64,000 nucleotides of DNA. It comes from Silene conica (taxonomy: Eukaryota; Streptophyta; Magnoliopsida; Caryophyllales; Caryophyllaceae). Below, in pieces: positions 60,474-64,000 of the stretch (the first letter of the stretch is position 1; every line of letters begins with the position of its first letter). The DNA lies in the NCBI GenBank assembly GCA_029255685.2, contig CM055317.2, positions 19,104,501 through 19,168,500 on the forward strand. The letters are read 5' to 3'. Under the pieces are notes generated by a model that was given only the letters and a program-made list of their open reading frames with translations, was not told where the DNA came from and made no database searches. The position numbers and the translations under genes are program-made.

Positions 60474-63400
60474 CTAATCATCATCATCATCACTTGAACA
60501 ATTTATTCCTACATCCTTACAAAGAGAATCTATAATATCTTCATCTTCGTCATCATCCTCATCCTCATCCTCATCCTCATCCTCATCCACATCCTCATCC
60601 TCTGCCACAATTTGTATGTGTTCTGGTTCCTCCACAATTTCATCTTCATCTTCTTCTTCTACTTCAATGGGTGACAGTATTGTTTCACCATTAGTAACAT
60701 TTTCTTGAAAGAAAGATTCATCAACGGGAGCATCGACATGTGATCTAGCCTTGGTTTTGAATACCGCTGACTATTGACTTTGATCCTTTTTTATACCTGG
60801 ATAAGGACTATAGTAAACTTGTTCCACTTGATATGCCAACACAAATGGGTCGTACTTTGCAAATTTTCTACTCCGGTTAATATTCACAAGCTTATATTCT
60901 TTATGTACTTGCATGCCTCTTTCGGAGTTATCTAGCCAACTACATTTGAACAAAATGACTTTGTAAGTGTTTTTTGGGCCTGTATAAGTCATCTCAACAA
61001 TTTTGTCAAGGGTCCCATAGTAATCAGCTCCTTCAGTGGAACTCACACAAACTCCATTGTTAATTGTGCACTTTTCCAAATCTTTTCCTTGAATGAAAGC
61101 TCGAAATTTGTAGCCATTGATGGAATAGCGTTTCCCTGTTCTGACTCTTCTTGAGGGACAATTTGCTAAGGCAATTAGAACTGGATCTTCCATATTAATA
61201 ACCTGAGATCTAAACCATCTGGGAAATCTTGTTTCATATTTTTCCCAAACATCATTGCCTACGACACATTCAGGATGTTCTCTCATGATAAAATTTTCAA
61301 ACAACCTATATTCAGATAAGAGAAATTATTAATTTTTGAACAACTATTATAAAGTACGTTTTAAATATCAAAATTTAGATTCACCACTTACAATTCGTTG
61401 TGTTTCAATTCATCAGAATCGCAGTTAGATAAAACGTAGAGGTGTGCACGCTCATATTCGTTATCCTCCAAAAACCTTTCACGGCACTTTCCAGAAGTAG
61501 TGCCATCATGATCTTGAAATATCTCAGGCAAGTTAGATTGTGTCGGCTTTTTTGGACCAACGTCAAGGTCCTTTGCCTTGGTGTCTACGTGATCTTCAAA
61601 GTATAGGGAATAGAAATTTGTTATTTCCTCAATTAAATATGCATTACATATAGACCCTTCAACATGAGCTTTATTTTTGATTTTCTTTTTCAAATGATTC
61701 AAAAACCTACAAACAAATTAGTTTAGAATGAAAAATATGATGATATATATGTATTATGTAATATAAAGTATTAAATAAGGATGATGACATTACCTCTCGA
61801 AAGGATACATCCACCTATATTGCACAGGACCACCCACTTTTACTTCATATGGCAAATGAATAGGTAGGTGTTCCATTGAGTTAAAAAAAGAAGGTGGAAG
61901 GATTTTCTCCAATTTGCAGATGATCTCCGCAATGTTATTTTCGAGACTTGTAATTTTTTCAATTTGTACTGATGAAGTACACAAATCTCTGAAAAACTGA
62001 CTAATTTCAGTTATGGCATTCCACTCATTTTTTGGGAGAAGATGTTTCAAAGCAACTGGGAGTAATCGCTCCATGAAGACGTGACAATCATGACTTTTCA
62101 AACCGTGTATCTTCAGTTCATTCATATCGACACACCTCCTCAAATCTGAAGCATAACCGTCGGGAAACTTCAGTTTGTATACCCATTCACATAGGACCTT
62201 CTTTTGTTCCTTTTTCAAAATGACCGAATCCACTTTTCTTTTACTTGAACAAAGCAGTAACATGTCTTTCTCTGCATTTGAGTCTAATTTCTTTTTCCTT
62301 TCACGTCCATGACACTGTGAATTATTTGCTCGAAATTTTTTTTCTCAATGTGCATGACATCAAGGTTATGTCGAATTAGTAGCGTGCTCCAATAGGGAAG
62401 CTCCCAAAAAATGCTTTGTTTCCACCACCCAATCCGTTTCGCTTTAAGCAAATTCAGTTCACGGTCAGATCCATCCACAATTTTTGGTAAATGTTTCACA
62501 CAATCCCAGACTTCTTTGTCTGTTAACCTCTTTGCAGCAACATCGTTCTCAACTTTCCCTTTCCTAAAATGCACCTTATCCTTGCGAAAAACATGATTAC
62601 TTTCTAAAAACTGTCTATGACAATCAAACCAACTCCATTTTTTGCCATGTTGTAGCCAAACTGACTTAGTCTCATTTTTCATACAATATGGACATGCATG
62701 CTCACCAGCAGTTGTCCAACCGGATAACATGCCATATGCAGGAAAGTCGTTGATCGTCCATAAGAGTGCGGCTCTAAGATCAAAGTTTTGCTTCAATGAG
62801 ACATCATAGGTTAAGATGCCCGTCTCCCATAACTGCTTCAACTCGTGAATAAGAGGCTGCAAATAGACGTCAAGGTTTTTCTTTGGATTGTGGGGACCGG
62901 GAATAAGTAATGTTAAGAGCATAAACTGTCTTTTCATACAAAGCCAGGGTGGTAAATTGTATGGGGTAAGTATCATCGGCCAACATGAATATTGCTTCCC
63001 GAATTGACTAAACGGTGCGAAACCATCAGTGCAAAGTCCAAGACGGACATTCCTAGGCTCAGATGCAAAATCAGGATGCAGCCGATCAAACTGTTTCCAA
63101 GCCTCCCCGTCACTTGGATGAGACATTGTTCCACTAACACGAGGGTTTTCATAATGCCAACGCATTTCGCCCGCGATGTGCTTTGTGGCATAAAAGCGTT
63201 GCAACCGTGGTCCTAATGGAAAATAAGTTAAGAACTTTTCAGGAACTCTTTTGCCATTTGCATTTTTCTCTAATTTGTACCTATTCGTACCACATTTTCT
63301 GCACTTATCAAGTTGAGCGTCGTCCATCCAGAAAATCATACATCCTCCTGAACAGGCATCCATCTTTTCATGGGGAAGTTAAAGAGCTTTAAGAACTTTT

Positions 63401-64000
63401 TTGGTTTCGTAGTAGTTACGCGTCATAAGATTATTTTCAGGAATCATATCTCCGATATATGACGCAAAACCATCTACACATTTTTCATCTAAGTTGAATT
63501 CACATTTTAAAGTGATCAACCTTGAAGCCGACTGTAGCAATGTCATACGACTTCCTACATAAAGAGGTTGTTCGGCATGTTTTAGCATTTGGAAAAAAGC
63601 TAATACATTAGGATTTGGAGATCCATCGATCACCTCGGCGTTAAGAGCATCTTCCCTAATTTGATCAATGCTATCGCGTAATGCATCTTCTACCATATCC
63701 CTATAAGGATTGTCGGAGTGCATTGATGAGCTTCCCTCTTCCTCAACGGAGAATTTCTCTCCGTGACACACCCAATCGTAATAGTTATCACAAAACCGTC
63801 TCAAACCAAGGTGTTTCCGTACTTCTTGTTCAACTAAATACTTTGTATTCTTGCACTTAGAACATGGACACCTAATTTCTCTATTTCTAATGAATTCGTC
63901 TTGTTGCTTAACATAGTTAATGAATTCATTAACACCAATTACGAAATCCTGCCTTATTTTTTTCCTAGAATCCAACCTTTCATACATCCATTTTCTTTCT
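60474..64000 (-). pseudogene. TNPD-like CACTA transposase gene (TNP2), partial at the window edge, disabled
   Basis: Transposase of the En/Spm superfamily. N-terminal Transpos_assoc domain: in-frame W before MYERLDSRKK, then CPCSKCKNTKYL; the true start is beyond 64000. A TAA at about 63382 replaces the residue before LPHEK. TNP2 core (63363-62284): LGLCTDGFAPFSQFGKQYS, WPMILTPYNLPPWLC, GPHNPKKNLDVYLQPLI, NDFPAYGMLSGW and LLIRHNLDVMHIEKKNFEQI. A 1-bp frameshift in an A-run near 62285 precedes a DUF4218-type region (GLKSHDCHVFMERLLPVALK, MEHLPIHLPYEVKVGGPVQY). Introns 61793-61707 and 61391-61306 have GT-AG ends. A DUF4216-type region (YSINGYKFRAF, DYYGTLDKIVEMTY) ends at a TAG near 60771 where Trp is expected; the frame continues through a Glu/Asp-rich tail to 60474. 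Confidence 0.92.

Larger units (their letters stand above)
58006..64000 (-). mobile_element. CACTA (En/Spm) transposon with TNPA-like and TNPD-like genes, right end outside the window
   Basis: The left terminus CACTACAAAACAATG sits after ctagga in the PMD gene of copy 2; the 3-bp target is probably GGA (58003-58005). Dense TTTGCGACGGA/TCCGTCGCAAA inverted repeats fill 58020-58475. Both genes run on the minus strand, so the left edge here is the 3' end of the element. At least 6 kb are present and the transposase start lies beyond 64000. Confidence 0.93.

Overview
This is nuclear DNA of a flowering plant, most likely a eudicot. The evidence is a secreted S-protein homologue (SPH) gene family, plant-type transposons of nearly every class, GT-AG introns, and tRNA-iMet and tRNA-Asp primer sites. 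The species cannot be named from the sequence. I see no prokaryotic, organellar or viral gene. The only gene that looks like an intact host gene is the SPH gene at 43970-44398. Almost everything else is transposon, transposon relic or simple repeat.

The window is organised as a large tandem duplication. Copy 1 (about 6499-37346) and copy 2 (about 44052-58005) are collinear, with an offset near 37.55 kb, and nearly identical where both are present. Each begins inside an SPH gene. Upstream of that point (790-1244 plus 6179-6498 versus 43330-44051) the two are clearly less alike. This suggests an older SPH duplication followed by a recent exchange inside the gene.

Copy 1, left to right: a Mutator-like element with long inverted ends (1245-6169) carrying a LINE with an open ORF2; a frameshifted SPH gene (6417-6758); a second Mutator-like element (7886-31680) holding a CACTA-type MITE and a Ty3 chromovirus (11540-31464). 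The chromovirus holds three further LTR insertions: a coding-free element (17271-20399), a solo LTR (22473-23473) and a Tat/Athila-like gag-protease element (23880-30853). Last comes a Mutator-like element that encodes both a MULE transposase and a plant mobile domain (PMD) protein (33074-39213).

Between the copies (39214-43969) lie a broken PIF/Harbinger transposase, pentamer satellite, a roughly 185-bp (TA)n tract and an inverted-repeat element inserted in it.

Copy 2 repeats the order, but the chromovirus is reduced to a solo LTR (49097-52109) at the same site, and that LTR carries a complete Cassandra TRIM with 5S rRNA-like sequence (50112-50956). Its MULE-PMD element is cut at 58006 by a large CACTA transposon that runs off the right edge, with TNPA-like and TNPD-like genes on the minus strand.

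The insertions unique to one copy, the shared ones, and the shared versus private disabling mutations give a relative chronology for the locus. Boundaries given with target-site duplications are read directly. Those described as approximate are not.
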